DNA of 64,000 nucleotides. It comes from Gallionellaceae bacterium (GTDB lineage Bacteria; Pseudomonadota; Gammaproteobacteria; Burkholderiales; Gallionellaceae). Below, in pieces: positions 50,912-62,192 of the stretch; the first letter of the stretch is position 1, and each line of letters starts with the position of its first letter. Position numbers and translations under genes: made by a program. Location of the stretch: positions 33,745-97,744 of the forward strand of contig JAVBYO010000030.1 of the NCBI GenBank assembly GCA_030823955.1, in the 5' to 3' direction. A model generated the notes under the pieces. That model saw only the letters and a program-made list of their open reading frames with translations. It was not told the DNA's origin and did not search any database.

Positions 50912-52114
50912 TTGACTTCCGCCTCTCCCCCATCGCTGCGTATCTCCCAACTCCGGTTACGCCTGCGCGACTTGGGCTGCAAGCCTTGCCACGAAGACCG
51001 CCTGCTGCGCGGCTGGGTGCAGCGGTGCTCGTATGACCGCAAGGGCAGCCCTGCCGCGACTTTCTTTCCCGCAGCGCTACGCAATGAGTTGTCTGCCATT
51101 GAGGCGGAATTGGATGGCTTGGCGCGACTGCATGGCGAGTACCCCGCCAAGAATGTACCAAGCCAGCCCGATTTCCCCCCTCGCCCTCTGGGAGAGGGTC
51201 GGGGTGAGGGAAGCAATTCAACGAGCGGCTCCCTCACCCTAGCCCTGATGGAACCACTAGCCATTCGACTAAGCCCGCAAGCGGGCAAGTCGCTGGTTAT
51301 CTCCCAGCGGGAGAGGGGACTGGTTAATGAGGACGTAGCGCGACTGTTAGTGCAATTGCATGACGGCCAGATGGTGGAGAGTGTGCTGCTGCCGCGCGGC
51401 GGGCTGTGCGTTTCGACGCAGGTGGGCTGTGCGGTGGGCTGTGTGTTTTGCATGAGCGGCAAGAACGGTCTGTTGCGCCAGCTCGGCAGCGCGGAGATCG
51501 TGGGGCAGGTGGTGTTGGCGCGCAAACGCCGCGCAGTGAGCAAGGTGGTGTTCATGGGCATGGGTGAGCCCGCGCACAATCTGGACAATGTGCTGGAGGC
51601 CATCGAGGTACTGGGCACGCAGGGCAACATCGGGCACAAGGAGTTGGTGCTTTCTACGGTGGGGGATGTAAGGGTGTTTGAGCGTTTGCCTCTGGAAAAA
51701 GTAAAGCCCGCCCTCGCCCTTTCACTGCACAGCACTGATGCAACACTACGCGCGAAGCTGCTGCCGCATGCGCCGCAGATCGCCATTGAGGAGTTGGTGG
51801 AGCGTGCCGAGGTGTATGCGCGTTCCACCAATTATCCGGTGCAATATCAATGGACGTTGATCGAGGGGATGAACGATAACGATGCGGAGCTGGAGCGCAT
51901 CGCCGCTTTGCTCTGCGGAAAATACGCGGTGATGAATTTCATTCCGTTCAATGCAGTGGATGGCCTACCCTATCGCCGCCCCGCTGCCGAACGCATCGCG
52001 GCGATGGTGGTGTACCTCAAGCAACGCGGCATCCTCGCCAAGATACGCGACTCAGCCGGGCAGGAAGTCGAGGGCGCTTGCGGACAATTGCGTGCCCGCA
52101 CCGCATTCACCTAG
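50912..52114 (+). CDS. RlmN-like radical-SAM RNA methyltransferase with an inserted repeat
   Basis: The roughly 400-residue protein has the RlmN/Cfr core: CVSTQVGCAVGCVFC with the radical-SAM CxxxCxxC (C173, C177, C180), MGMGEPAHNLDNV, and the C-terminal methyl-carrying Cys in EGACGQL (C390). RlmN adds a methyl to an adenine of 23S rRNA and some tRNAs. About residues 88-136 are foreign: they are translated from REP-like repeat DNA (PPRPLGEGRGEG, SPQAGK, QRERG). The first start codon in the frame is TTG at 50912, so the true start is not settled. It may be a paralogue of a canonical RlmN elsewhere. Confidence 0.87.
   Translation: MTSASPPSLRISQLRLRLRDLGCKPCHEDRLLRGWVQRCSYDRKGSPAATFFPAALRNELSAIEAELDGLARLHGEYPAKNVPSQPDFPPRPLGEGRGEGSNSTSGSLTLALMEPLAIRLSPQAGKSLVISQRERGLVNEDVARLLVQLHDGQMVESVLLPRGGLCVSTQVGCAVGCVFCMSGKNGLLRQLGSAEIVGQVVLARKRRAVSKVVFMGMGEPAHNLDNVLEAIEVLGTQGNIGHKELVLSTVGDVRVFERLPLEKVKPALALSLHSTDATLRAKLLPHAPQIAIEELVERAEVYARSTNYPVQYQWTLIEGMNDNDAELERIAALLCGKYAVMNFIPFNAVDGLPYRRPAAERIAAMVVYLKQRGILAKIRDSAGQEVEGACGQLRARTAFT
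51177..51318. repeat. REP-like repeat pair inside the RlmN-like gene
   Basis: 51177-51210 (a GGGAGAGGG-type hairpin edge followed by TCGGGGTGAGGG) and 51232-51318 (CCCTCACCCTAGCCC to AGCGGGAGAGGGG) have the same building blocks as the repeats around the DUF559 gene. The insertion keeps the reading frame. Confidence 0.8.
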
Positions 52115-52142
52115 CATCCCTTGCGGCCCGCAGGCCGCCCCG

Positions 52143-53522
52143 TCATGGCCGGGCGATAAAGCGGTTGACCAAGGTCAGGTCTGCTTCGGAAATGTCACCG
52201 GCCAGCGCAGCCAAGCGCATGCGGTTCTGGATCAGGTTGATCTGTTCTTCCAGCCGTTGCAATCTGGCAGCGATGTAGTCGCTTTGCGCGGCCAGCAATT
52301 CCAGCGTGGTGCGTGATCCCTGGCGATGGCTGCGCTGAGTGGCATCCAGTTTTTCCCGGCTCAGGGCGACCATTCTGCCGAGGGCTTCGATACGTGCCTT
52401 TCCGCCGTTCAGCGCGAACCACAGCGAATTGATCTGCCGGTCGATCTCAAGCGCGGCACGCTCATATTCCTGCCGTGATTTTTCGGCGAGGTAGTAGGAC
52501 TCCTCTTTCCGGGCGGAGCGCGCGCCATCGGTCAGCGGCACGAACAATTGCACGCCGAGCATGTGGTTGGTGGCGCTGCTGCTGGCCGAACCATAATCGC
52601 CGCTGCCGTCGGCGCGTTGCCGCTCAAGCTGGGCGACCAGACTGAGTTTGGGGGAATAAGCCGAGCCATAACGGTTGGTCTCGGAACGTTTGACCTGTTC
52701 CTGCAAGGCCAGCATTTTCAGTTGCGGGTTGTTTTGCCGGGCTTTGGCAACCCAACCACCGGCGCTGCCCACCACGATGGCATCGGCATTGAAACGCTCG
52801 TCCAGCGGATTCACCTTGACGGCCTTGCCGGTCAATTCGGTCAGTGCGAGCAATTGATTATGGTGGGCCAGTTCGGTGTTGAGCAATTTCACTTTGACGG
52901 CTTCGACCTGTTCCGCCGTTGCACGCTCGTCGATCTTGCTGGCATCGCCCAGTTGCTGGCGGCGGCTGATCTCGGTATGGGTGGCCGATACGGCTTGCTC
53001 CTGCTCGGCCAGCAGGGCCAGCGTAGTTTGCATCTTGAGCGCTTCGAAATAATTTTCTGAAACACGCAGGAGCAACGCCTGATCGGCTGCGTCCATGCCG
53101 CTGTCCGTCACCTCGGCCGAGAGTTTCAGTTGGTCCTGCTGGGCCGACAGTTCGCGGTCATACAGGGGCATGGCCGCCTGCAAAGCCACTTTGGTGTGGA
53201 GGCCGGAATTGATCGAGGTGTTGAAGTTGGCATTGTTGTAGCTGCCCAGCGCAGACTGGGAGAACTGTGCGCCTGCCAGTGTGGTGTTCTGCTGCACCGC
53301 ACCGGCACTGGCCACTAGGCTCACGCTGGGTTTGAACAGGGTGTCGCCCAGGTTGCGGCGCGATGTACCGGCGGATTTATCGGACTGCGCGGCGAGGTAT
53401 TGCGGGTCGTGTTCCTTGGCCGCCTGCCAGACTTGCAGCAGATCGTCCGCCAGCACCGGGGCGGAGAGCGAAATGCCGCCCAGAGCCGCCAGTACGGCGA
53501 GTGTGCTCATCTTGCGCTTCAT
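52143..53522 (-). CDS. TolC-family outer-membrane efflux protein
   Basis: The 459-residue protein has a Sec signal (cleavage after LA near residue 25), then the two TolC repeats of long coiled-coil helices; the first repeat starts DLLQVWQAAKEHDPQYLAAQ and the second after QVKRSETNRYGSAYSPKLSL. As a trimer such proteins form the outer-membrane exit channel of RND or ABC pumps. Its start overlaps the stop of the RND pump gene (ATGA), so the two are coupled. No membrane-fusion protein is seen in the window. Confidence 0.9.
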   Translation of the reverse strand: MKRKMSTLAVLAALGGISLSAPVLADDLLQVWQAAKEHDPQYLAAQSDKSAGTSRRNLGDTLFKPSVSLVASAGAVQQNTTLAGAQFSQSALGSYNNANFNTSINSGLHTKVALQAAMPLYDRELSAQQDQLKLSAEVTDSGMDAADQALLLRVSENYFEALKMQTTLALLAEQEQAVSATHTEISRRQQLGDASKIDERATAEQVEAVKVKLLNTELAHHNQLLALTELTGKAVKVNPLDERFNADAIVVGSAGGWVAKARQNNPQLKMLALQEQVKRSETNRYGSAYSPKLSLVAQLERQRADGSGDYGSASSSATNHMLGVQLFVPLTDGARSARKEESYYLAEKSRQEYERAALEIDRQINSLWFALNGGKARIEALGRMVALSREKLDATQRSHRQGSRTTLELLAAQSDYIAARLQRLEEQINLIQNRMRLAALAGDISEADLTLVNRFIARP

Positions 53523-56500
53523 GCGTGTTCTCCTTGTTTGTGGTCGGCAACCATGGGCTTGCCGGCGTATACAACGTAATACAGCAACGGGATGACCACC
53601 AGCGTGAGCAGTGTCGACACCAGAATGCCGAAGATCAGCGAGATGGCGAGGCCGTTGAAGATGGGGTCATCCAGGATGAAGAAGGCACCCAGCATGGCGG
53701 CCAGCCCGGTCAGCATGATGGGTTGCGCGCGTGTGACGGAAGAGTTGACCACTGCTTCCTTGAACGGCACGCCCTGTTTCAATTGCAGGTTGATGAAATC
53801 CACCAGCAGGATGGAATTGCGCACGATGATGCCCGCCAGCGCGATCATGCCGATCATGGAGGTGGCGGTGTACTGCGCTCCCAGCAGGGCGTGTCCCGGC
53901 ATCACGCCGATGATGGTCAGCGGGATGGGGGCCATGATGATGAGCGGCGTGAGGTAAGAACCGAACTGCGCCACCACCAGCAGGTAGATGATAATCATGC
54001 CCACGGCATAGGCGATGCCCATGTCGCGGAAGGTCTCATAGGTGATCTGCCATTCGCCATCCCACTTGATGGCGTAGCTGCGATAATGGTCTTTGGGCTG
54101 ATTGATGAAGTATTCGTCCAGTCCCTTGCCGTGCTCGTCGGTGATCTGCTGGATGGCCGTACGCATCTTGAATGCGGCATACAGCGGGCTGTCGTTGCTG
54201 CCTGCGGTATCGCCAACGACATAGGTCACCGGCAACAGATCCTTGTGGTAGATCGGCTGCTCGCGCGTGGAATCCACCACTCGCACCAGTTCGCGCATGG
54301 GCACCAGTTCGCGGTTCGCGTTGCGCACCGTCAGCTTGAGCAAATCGTCCAGCGTGTTCTGTCTGCTTTCGGGCAGGCGGATGATGGTGGCCGCCGGATA
54401 TTTGGTCTCGTCATGCAGGAAGGCAATTTCTTCGCCGGACAGTCCGGCACTCAGCGTGGTGACGATCAGTTGTTGCGGCACCCCCATCAGGCTGGCTTTG
54501 CGACGGTCAACCACGAGGAATTTCTTGGGCGATGCAATGATCGCGCTGTCGTCCACGTCCACCACGCCTTCGGTTTCCTGGAAGACCTTCAGTATCTTCT
54601 GGGCAATGGCATAACGTCCTTCATCGGTCGGCCCGTACACTTCGGCCACCAGCGGCGACAACACCGGCGGGCCGGGCGGCACTTCGACCACTTTTACCCG
54701 CCCGTCGTATTTTTTGGCGATGGCATCCAGCGCCGGGCGCACACGCATGGCGATGGCATGGCTCTTTTCCTTGCGCTCGTGCTTGTCCACCAGATTGACC
54801 TGGATGTCACCCTGCGCCTCGGATGCGCGCAGGTAATACTGGCGCACCAGACCGTTGAAGTTGATCGGTGCGGCGGTACCGGCGTAGATCTGGTAGTCCT
54901 TCAATTCCGGCATCTTGGCCAGATATGCGCCCATTTCCTTCAGCACGGCAGCGGTCTTTTCCACGCGGGTGTCGGAAGGCATATCGAGCACAACCTGGAA
55001 CTCGGATTTGTTGTCAAACGGCAGCATCTTCAGCACCACCAGCCCGACCACCGGGAGCGCCACCGACAGGGTGATCATGCCCATAACGGCAAGCCCGAGG
55101 AATTTGCGGTTGCGTGAGCCGTGGTCATCGCGCAGGAAGGGGCGGAAGATCGCCTGGAACTTGGGCTTCAGCCATTTGTGCGCGGCCGATTCGGCATGTT
55201 CGATGACGGTATCGACCTGCTCGATCACTTCTCCCACTTGGCCGTGCGGGGTCTTGTGTTTCATCAGCTTGAGCGCCAGCCAGGGCGTGATCACGAAGGC
55301 GATAGTCAGCGACAGGATCATGCCCATGCTGGCATTGATCGGGATCGGACTCATGTACGGCCCCATCAGGCCGCTCACGAACGCCATCGGCAACAATGCC
55401 GCGATCACGGTCAGGGTCGCCAGAATGGTGGCTCCGCCCACTTCATCCACTGCGGCCGGGATGATGTTGATCAGGCGCTTGTGCGGATAGAGATGCTGGT
55501 GGCGGTGAATGTTCTCCACGATCACGATGGCGTCGTCCACCAGGATACCGATGGAAAAGATCAGCGCGAACAGGGACACCCGGTTCAGGGTGAAGCCCCA
55601 CGCCCAGGAGGCGAACAGGGTGGCCGTCAGGGTCAGGATCACCGCCGCACCAACGATCAGCGCTTCGCGCCGACCCAGCAGGAAAAACACCAGCGCCACT
55701 ACCGACACGGTCGCAAACAGCAATTTCTGTATCAGTTTTTGCGCCTTGGAATCGGCGGTCTCGCCATAGTTGCGCGCCACCACGATCTCGACATTGTCCG
55801 GTACCGCCACGCCTTTCAGCGTATCGATGGCCTCGATCAGACCATTGGCCACCTCGATGGCGTTTTCGCCCGCATTTTTGGTCACCGACAGGGTGACAGC
55901 CGGGTACAGCGCCGATTCGGCCTCTGCACCGGCTTTTTCGCCGTGCCAGACGATGCGCTGCGTTTGCTGCGCGCCGTCCGCCACCTTGGCGATATCCTTG
56001 ATGAATACCGGTTCGCCATTGCGCACGCCGAGGACGATGTCTTTTACATCGTCTGCCGAGCGGATGAACGGACCGGATTCGACTTGCACCAGTTTGTCGC
56101 CGTGAATGAGGTCTCCCACCGGCAAGCCGAGATTGGCGGATTGCAGGGCGATCCTCAGGTCATGGACGGTGATGCCACGCGCTGCCATGGCTTCCGGATT
56201 GATCTCGACACGGATGCCGCGATGCGGGCCGCCCAGGGTTTTCACCTCGCGGGTACCCTTGACGCGCTTCAGGTCGCTCTCGATCCGATTGGCGATCTTT
56301 TCCAGCGCCAAACTATCCATGCGGTTGTTCTTGTCATGCAAGGTCAGGGTCAGGATGGGTACATCATCAATCCCCCTGGGCTTGATGATGGGTTCCAGCA
56401 CGCCGAGTCCCTTGGGCAGCCAATCCTGGTTGGCTCGGACGGTATCGTGCAGGCGAACCAGCGCTTCGGTGCGGGGTACGCCCACCTTGAACTGGACCGA

Positions 56501-56797
56501 CAGGATGGACATGCCGTGGATGGAGCTGGAGGTGATGTGTTCTATCCCGGAGATTTGCGACAACACCTGTTCCGCCGGGATGGAGACCATCTTTTCGACA
56601 TCCTTGGTGGAGGCGCCGGGGAATGGGATGAGCACGTTCGCCATGGTGACATTGATCTGCGGCTCTTCTTCCCGGGGGGTCACCACAATGGCAAATATCC
56701 CCATCATGAAAGCAATGATCGCCAGCAGCGGCGTGATTTGCGCGCTCTGGAAATATGCCGCGATCCGGCCGGATACCCCTAATTTATTCATATTCAT
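53519..56797 (-). CDS. RND-family efflux pump inner-membrane subunit
   Basis: The 1092-residue protein has twelve membrane helices in the RND pattern and large periplasmic loops after helices 1 and 7. The proton-relay Asp pair is present in GILVDDAIVIVENIHRH. The opening (TPREEEPQINVTMANVLIPF) and the PGAS-x-DVE motif match the AcrB-like HAE/hydrophobe group with the PREEEPQI signature of a distinct clade. It exports hydrophobic or toxic compounds with the TolC-like neighbour. A perfect 22-bp palindrome lies about 100 bp upstream of its start and may be an operator. Confidence 0.93.
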   Translation of the reverse strand: MNMNKLGVSGRIAAYFQSAQITPLLAIIAFMMGIFAIVVTPREEEPQINVTMANVLIPFPGASTKDVEKMVSIPAEQVLSQISGIEHITSSSIHGMSILSVQFKVGVPRTEALVRLHDTVRANQDWLPKGLGVLEPIIKPRGIDDVPILTLTLHDKNNRMDSLALEKIANRIESDLKRVKGTREVKTLGGPHRGIRVEINPEAMAARGITVHDLRIALQSANLGLPVGDLIHGDKLVQVESGPFIRSADDVKDIVLGVRNGEPVFIKDIAKVADGAQQTQRIVWHGEKAGAEAESALYPAVTLSVTKNAGENAIEVANGLIEAIDTLKGVAVPDNVEIVVARNYGETADSKAQKLIQKLLFATVSVVALVFFLLGRREALIVGAAVILTLTATLFASWAWGFTLNRVSLFALIFSIGILVDDAIVIVENIHRHQHLYPHKRLINIIPAAVDEVGGATILATLTVIAALLPMAFVSGLMGPYMSPIPINASMGMILSLTIAFVITPWLALKLMKHKTPHGQVGEVIEQVDTVIEHAESAAHKWLKPKFQAIFRPFLRDDHGSRNRKFLGLAVMGMITLSVALPVVGLVVLKMLPFDNKSEFQVVLDMPSDTRVEKTAAVLKEMGAYLAKMPELKDYQIYAGTAAPINFNGLVRQYYLRASEAQGDIQVNLVDKHERKEKSHAIAMRVRPALDAIAKKYDGRVKVVEVPPGPPVLSPLVAEVYGPTDEGRYAIAQKILKVFQETEGVVDVDDSAIIASPKKFLVVDRRKASLMGVPQQLIVTTLSAGLSGEEIAFLHDETKYPAATIIRLPESRQNTLDDLLKLTVRNANRELVPMRELVRVVDSTREQPIYHKDLLPVTYVVGDTAGSNDSPLYAAFKMRTAIQQITDEHGKGLDEYFINQPKDHYRSYAIKWDGEWQITYETFRDMGIAYAVGMIIIYLLVVAQFGSYLTPLIIMAPIPLTIIGVMPGHALLGAQYTATSMIGMIALAGIIVRNSILLVDFINLQLKQGVPFKEAVVNSSVTRAQPIMLTGLAAMLGAFFILDDPIFNGLAISLIFGILVSTLLTLVVIPLLYYVVYAGKPMVADHKQGEHA

Positions 56798-56892
56798 ATC
56801 GAGTCCGTATAAAATTACCGATGACAGTCCAGTTCAAGCAGCATCCCCACGGTGTCGCATGTGACGTACCTGCCTGTTTCCAAGGCGCGCAT

Positions 56893-56914
56893 AATATTAG
56901 AATATTCTAATATT
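56893..56914. promoter_or_regulatory. 22-bp perfect palindrome between the RND and SRPBCC genes (probable operator)
   Basis: AATATTAGAATATTCTAATATT is its own complement and lies between divergent starts. The core ATTAGA-N4-TCTAAT recurs before trxC at 62163-62178. AT-rich palindromes of this kind are operators of ArsR/BigR-like repressors in other bacteria; no such regulator gene is in the window. Confidence 0.65.
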
Positions 56915-56998
56915 GTCAAACGACCGGGAAGATGCTTTGGACATCATACCGACTGTGTTTGATGAATCTTGCTTATACCTATATTTAAAGGAGAACAC

Positions 56999-57439
56999 AT
57001 GGGAACGTTCAACATCTCGGCATCCGCCCTCATCACCGCCCCGGCCCAGCACGTGTACGGCATCATCGCCGACTATCGCAACGGCCATCCGCACATCATC
57101 CCGCCCAAGTATTTCCGTAACTTGGTGGTGGAAGAAGGCGGCACCGGCGCGGGGACGAAGATACGCTTCGAGATGATCCTGTTCGGCAAGGCTCAAGCGG
57201 CTCAGAGTGTTATCACCGAGCCAGAACCGGGCCGCATCCTGGTGGAGTCCACCACCGACGGTCTGGCGGTTACCAGTTTCATCGTCGATGCGGTCGAGGG
57301 CGGAAAAACCGCCAAGGTGACTATTTCCACCGAGATGAAAAGCATGGGGTTTGTCGCCAACCTGCTCATCAAGTTTCTGTTCAAGCGCATCTACCGCGAG
57401 GAATTGGCCTTGCTGGCGGAATATGCACTTCGCAAATAA
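56999..57439 (+). CDS. SRPBCC-superfamily ligand-binding protein
   Basis: The 146-residue protein (ATG 56999, with AAAGGAG about 7 bases upstream) shows the START-like/SRPBCC pattern: SASALITAPAQHVYGIIADY, then a beta-rich middle with KIRFEMILFGKA, and a long last helix NLLIKFLFKRIYREELALLA. Members carry hydrophobic ligands such as lipids or polyketide intermediates, or act as small cyclases. The ligand is not known here. It is divergent from the RND pump gene, with the palindromic operator candidate between them. Confidence 0.8.
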   Translation: MGTFNISASALITAPAQHVYGIIADYRNGHPHIIPPKYFRNLVVEEGGTGAGTKIRFEMILFGKAQAAQSVITEPEPGRILVESTTDGLAVTSFIVDAVEGGKTAKVTISTEMKSMGFVANLLIKFLFKRIYREELALLAEYALRK

Positions 57440-57451
57440 TCCGCTCTTTAC

Positions 57452-58105
57452 ATGACTCACCCCATGAAAAAACAGGCTCCAAGCAAACCCGAGATCGCAC
57501 TGATGGAGCCGTTTCCCGGCCTCACGCTCGATGTTATCCACGTGCCCAGAAACGCGGCTGAGTTCGCCGCCGCCGCGGACGCGATCACGGCGGCGGGTAT
57601 CGTCGGCTTCGATACCGAATCCAAGCCGACCTTTGCGGTGGGCGAAACCAGCGACGGGCCGCATGTGGTGCAGTTCGCTTTGCCCGACCGGGCTTATCTG
57701 TTCCAGCCGCACCGGACAGAGGGGTTGCCGGCGCTGATGGCGTTGCTCAGTTCGCACCAGATCATCAAGGTGGGCTTCGGACTCAGGTCGGATAACGGGC
57801 ATATCCTCAAGAAGTTCGGCATCCGCTTCGGCGGGGTGGTCGATCTGAACACGGTATTCAGTATGCAGGGCTACCAGAAGGAGATGGGGGTGCGCAATGC
57901 GGTGGGGCTGGTGTTCAAGCAGCGTTTCGCCAAGTCGAAGAAGGTGACCACCACCGATTGGTCGCAGCGCGAACTCAGCCCGCAGCAGATGTTGTATGCC
58001 GCGAACGATGCGTATGCGGCGCTGAAGGTGTTCGAGTCACTCAAGCTGGCGCGGGCGGATTTGCCCATCATGGGACAGACGCAGACCGACACGACTTCAG
58101 ATTAG
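57452..58105 (+). CDS. 3'-5' exonuclease, RNase D/DnaQ-like
   Basis: The 217-residue product has the DEDDy exonuclease core: GFDTESKPTF with the first Asp/Glu, the middle Asp region KVGFGLRSDNGHI, and the late Tyr-containing NDAYAALKVFE motif. It cuts RNA or DNA from the 3' end with metal ions. It is shorter than RNase D and lacks HRDC domains. It follows the SRPBCC gene after 12 bp. Confidence 0.85.
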   Translation: MTHPMKKQAPSKPEIALMEPFPGLTLDVIHVPRNAAEFAAAADAITAAGIVGFDTESKPTFAVGETSDGPHVVQFALPDRAYLFQPHRTEGLPALMALLSSHQIIKVGFGLRSDNGHILKKFGIRFGGVVDLNTVFSMQGYQKEMGVRNAVGLVFKQRFAKSKKVTTTDWSQRELSPQQMLYAANDAYAALKVFESLKLARADLPIMGQTQTDTTSD

Positions 58106-58117
58106 CGCGCAACAAAA

Positions 58118-58135
58118 AGCCCGGCGCACCGGGCT
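58118..58135 (-). terminator. Terminator for the minus-strand gene 58154-58462
   Basis: On the minus strand AGCCCGG-TGCG-CCGGGCT is followed by TTTTG, a typical intrinsic terminator. It lies 18 bases past the stop of the small membrane-protein gene. Confidence 0.75.
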
Positions 58136-58153
58136 GGCATACGTTGCGGAGGT

Positions 58154-58462
58154 TTATTTCCGCTCCTGCGGCTCCACCACCACCGCTTCTCCCTCGAACA
58201 CTCCGTCGTTACTCGCCCGCTCTTGGCGTCGCCGTTCGGCGGTGGACAAGCTTTGCATCATGCGCATCATCTTGCGCAGTTTGCGCGTCTTCCACCACAG
58301 ATAGGCGAAAGCCACCACGCCGACGACGAGGATGACCGTCAGTGCCACGACCGAGAACATCACCACCAGCCCCAGCATGACTATCGCCAAGACCAGCGTG
58401 GCCAGTTTGCGCAACGGGCTGGCAGGCTTGCCGCGCCCGTTCAGTACATATTTCATCTGCAT
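58154..58462 (-). CDS. Small membrane protein, unknown
   Basis: The 102-residue product has a short basic N-terminus, two adjoining hydrophobic stretches forming one or two membrane helices (LATLVLAIVMLGLVVMFSVV and ALTVILVVGVVAFAYLWW), and a charged C-terminus (RKLRKMMRMMQSLSTAERRRQ). It may be an inner-membrane anchor. No family is recognised. It is located downstream of clpB in the same direction but separated by a repeat. Confidence 0.65.
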   Translation of the reverse strand: MQMKYVLNGRGKPASPLRKLATLVLAIVMLGLVVMFSVVALTVILVVGVVAFAYLWWKTRKLRKMMRMMQSLSTAERRRQERASNDGVFEGEAVVVEPQERK

Positions 58463-58497
58463 TTCCTAAATCCCAATAAATGTGTCTGCGGAAAAAC

Positions 58498-58549
58498 AGG
58501 AGCGTGCCCCGTACGCGGATGTTTCCAAATCGCGTACCGGACACGCCCT
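58498..58549. repeat. Degenerate copy of the hairpin repeat family (copy 3)
   Basis: AGGAGCGTGCCCCGTACGCG pairs imperfectly with CGCGTACCGGACACGCCCT. It looks like a diverged relative of the elements at 42295 and 50689, between clpB and a small membrane-protein gene. Confidence 0.65.
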
Positions 58550-58576
58550 ACCCGCCGCAATACAGCGCGCGGCGGC

Positions 58577-61162
<2,586 letters not shown>

Positions 61163-61196
61163 GGTGACTCCTTCAAAGGATATCGGACTGCCCCCT

Positions 61197-61227
61197 AGAT
61201 GCGGATGCCCTGCTCAGATTTCAAGTC
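61197..61227 (-). promoter_or_regulatory. Sigma-32 (heat-shock) promoter of clpB
   Basis: Read on the minus strand: GACTTGAAA, 14 bases, then CCGCATCT, close to the heat-shock consensus CTTGAAA-N13-15-CCCATNT. It is about 35-65 bp before the clpB start codon. Confidence 0.75.
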
Positions 61228-61285
61228 GTCACATCATCCTCCTTTCTTGTATACAATTACCCTGTCTTTTTGATTCGTTACCGCC

Positions 61286-62140
61286 ATGCCCCACCAGAAC
61301 CCCGAACTCGCTGCCGTCATCCGCGCCAATGTCCATTCCGCATTGGCCGAAGATATGGGTACTGATGGCGATCTGACGGCACAACTCGTGCCGGAAAAGG
61401 CGCTCGGACATGCCACCGTGATCACCCGCCAACACGCGGTACTGTGCGGCAGCGCTTGGTTCAATGCCTGTTTCAAGACGCTGGATCCGGGCTGCAAGAT
61501 CGACTGGTATGTACGCGATGGCAGCCAGGTCGCCCCAAACGAAAAACTGTGCGAGATACGCGGCAATGCCCGCGCCCTGCTCACCGCGGAGCGCGCCGCG
61601 CTGAATTTTCTGCAAACGCTGTCCGGCACGGCGACCCTGACGCACCGTTATGTCGATACCGTGAAGGGTACACAGGCCAAGATCATGGATACACGCAAGA
61701 CCCTGCCCGGCTTGCGTCTCGCCCAGAAATACGCGGTGCGGATAGGCGGCGGACACAATCAGCGCGTTGGTCTGTTCGACGGTATCCTCATCAAAGAGAA
61801 TCACATCATGGCGGCGGGCGGTGTATGCAACGCACTCAAACAGGCTTATCGTCTGGCTCCCGAAATCGCCAGCATACAAATCGAGGTCGAGACCATGGCG
61901 CAATTGAGCGAAGCACTGGATGCCGGTGCAAAACTCGTCCTGCTGGACAATTTCAATCTGGAACAGATGTGTAACGCCGTCGAATTCACCTCGCGCCGTG
62001 CGGAATTGGAAGCCTCCGGCGGTATCACCCTGAAAACCGCGCGGGTCATCGCCGAAACCGGCATAGACCGCATCTCCATCGGCGCACTCACCAAGGATGT
62101 GGAAGCCGTCGATCTTTCGATGCGTTTCATCGCCTCTTGA
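61286..62140 (+). CDS. nadC: Nicotinate-nucleotide pyrophosphorylase (quinolinate phosphoribosyltransferase)
   Basis: The 284-residue enzyme has [16 protein letters not shown] near the start, the substrate motifs [17 protein letters not shown] and IKENHI, and the C-terminal [19 protein letters not shown] phosphate-binding part. It forms nicotinate mononucleotide from quinolinate and PRPP in NAD synthesis. Length and motifs fit NadC fully. It is divergent from clpB with about 120 bp between the starts. Confidence 0.97.
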   Translation: MPHQNPELAAVIRANVHSALAEDMGTDGDLTAQLVPEKALGHATVITRQHAVLCGSAWFNACFKTLDPGCKIDWYVRDGSQVAPNEKLCEIRGNARALLTAERAALNFLQTLSGTATLTHRYVDTVKGTQAKIMDTRKTLPGLRLAQKYAVRIGGGHNQRVGLFDGILIKENHIMAAGGVCNALKQAYRLAPEIASIQIEVETMAQLSEALDAGAKLVLLDNFNLEQMCNAVEFTSRRAELEASGGITLKTARVIAETGIDRISIGALTKDVEAVDLSMRFIAS

Positions 62141-62156
62141 AATCCTGCGCACACCC

Positions 62157-62184
62157 CCATATATTAGAAATATCTAATTTATGG
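62157..62184. promoter_or_regulatory. Inverted repeat before trxC (probable operator)
   Basis: Arms CCATATATTAGA and TCTAATTTATGG (11 of 12 pairs) surround AATA. The core ATTAGA-N4-TCTAAT is the same as in the palindrome upstream of the RND pump. The site lies directly before the trxC start, so a bound repressor would block transcription. Confidence 0.65.
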
Positions 62185-62192
62185 AGCGCATC

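Noticed and set aside
50881..51831. 316-codon minus-strand ORF opposite the RlmN-like gene
   Set aside because: The plus strand carries the complete radical-SAM motif set; the minus frame is Ser-rich without any domain.
53363..56782. Long plus-strand ORFs (584 and 553 codons) opposite the TolC-like and RND genes
   Set aside because: They are antisense shadows of GC-rich genes, His/Gln/Arg-rich with no domain pattern.
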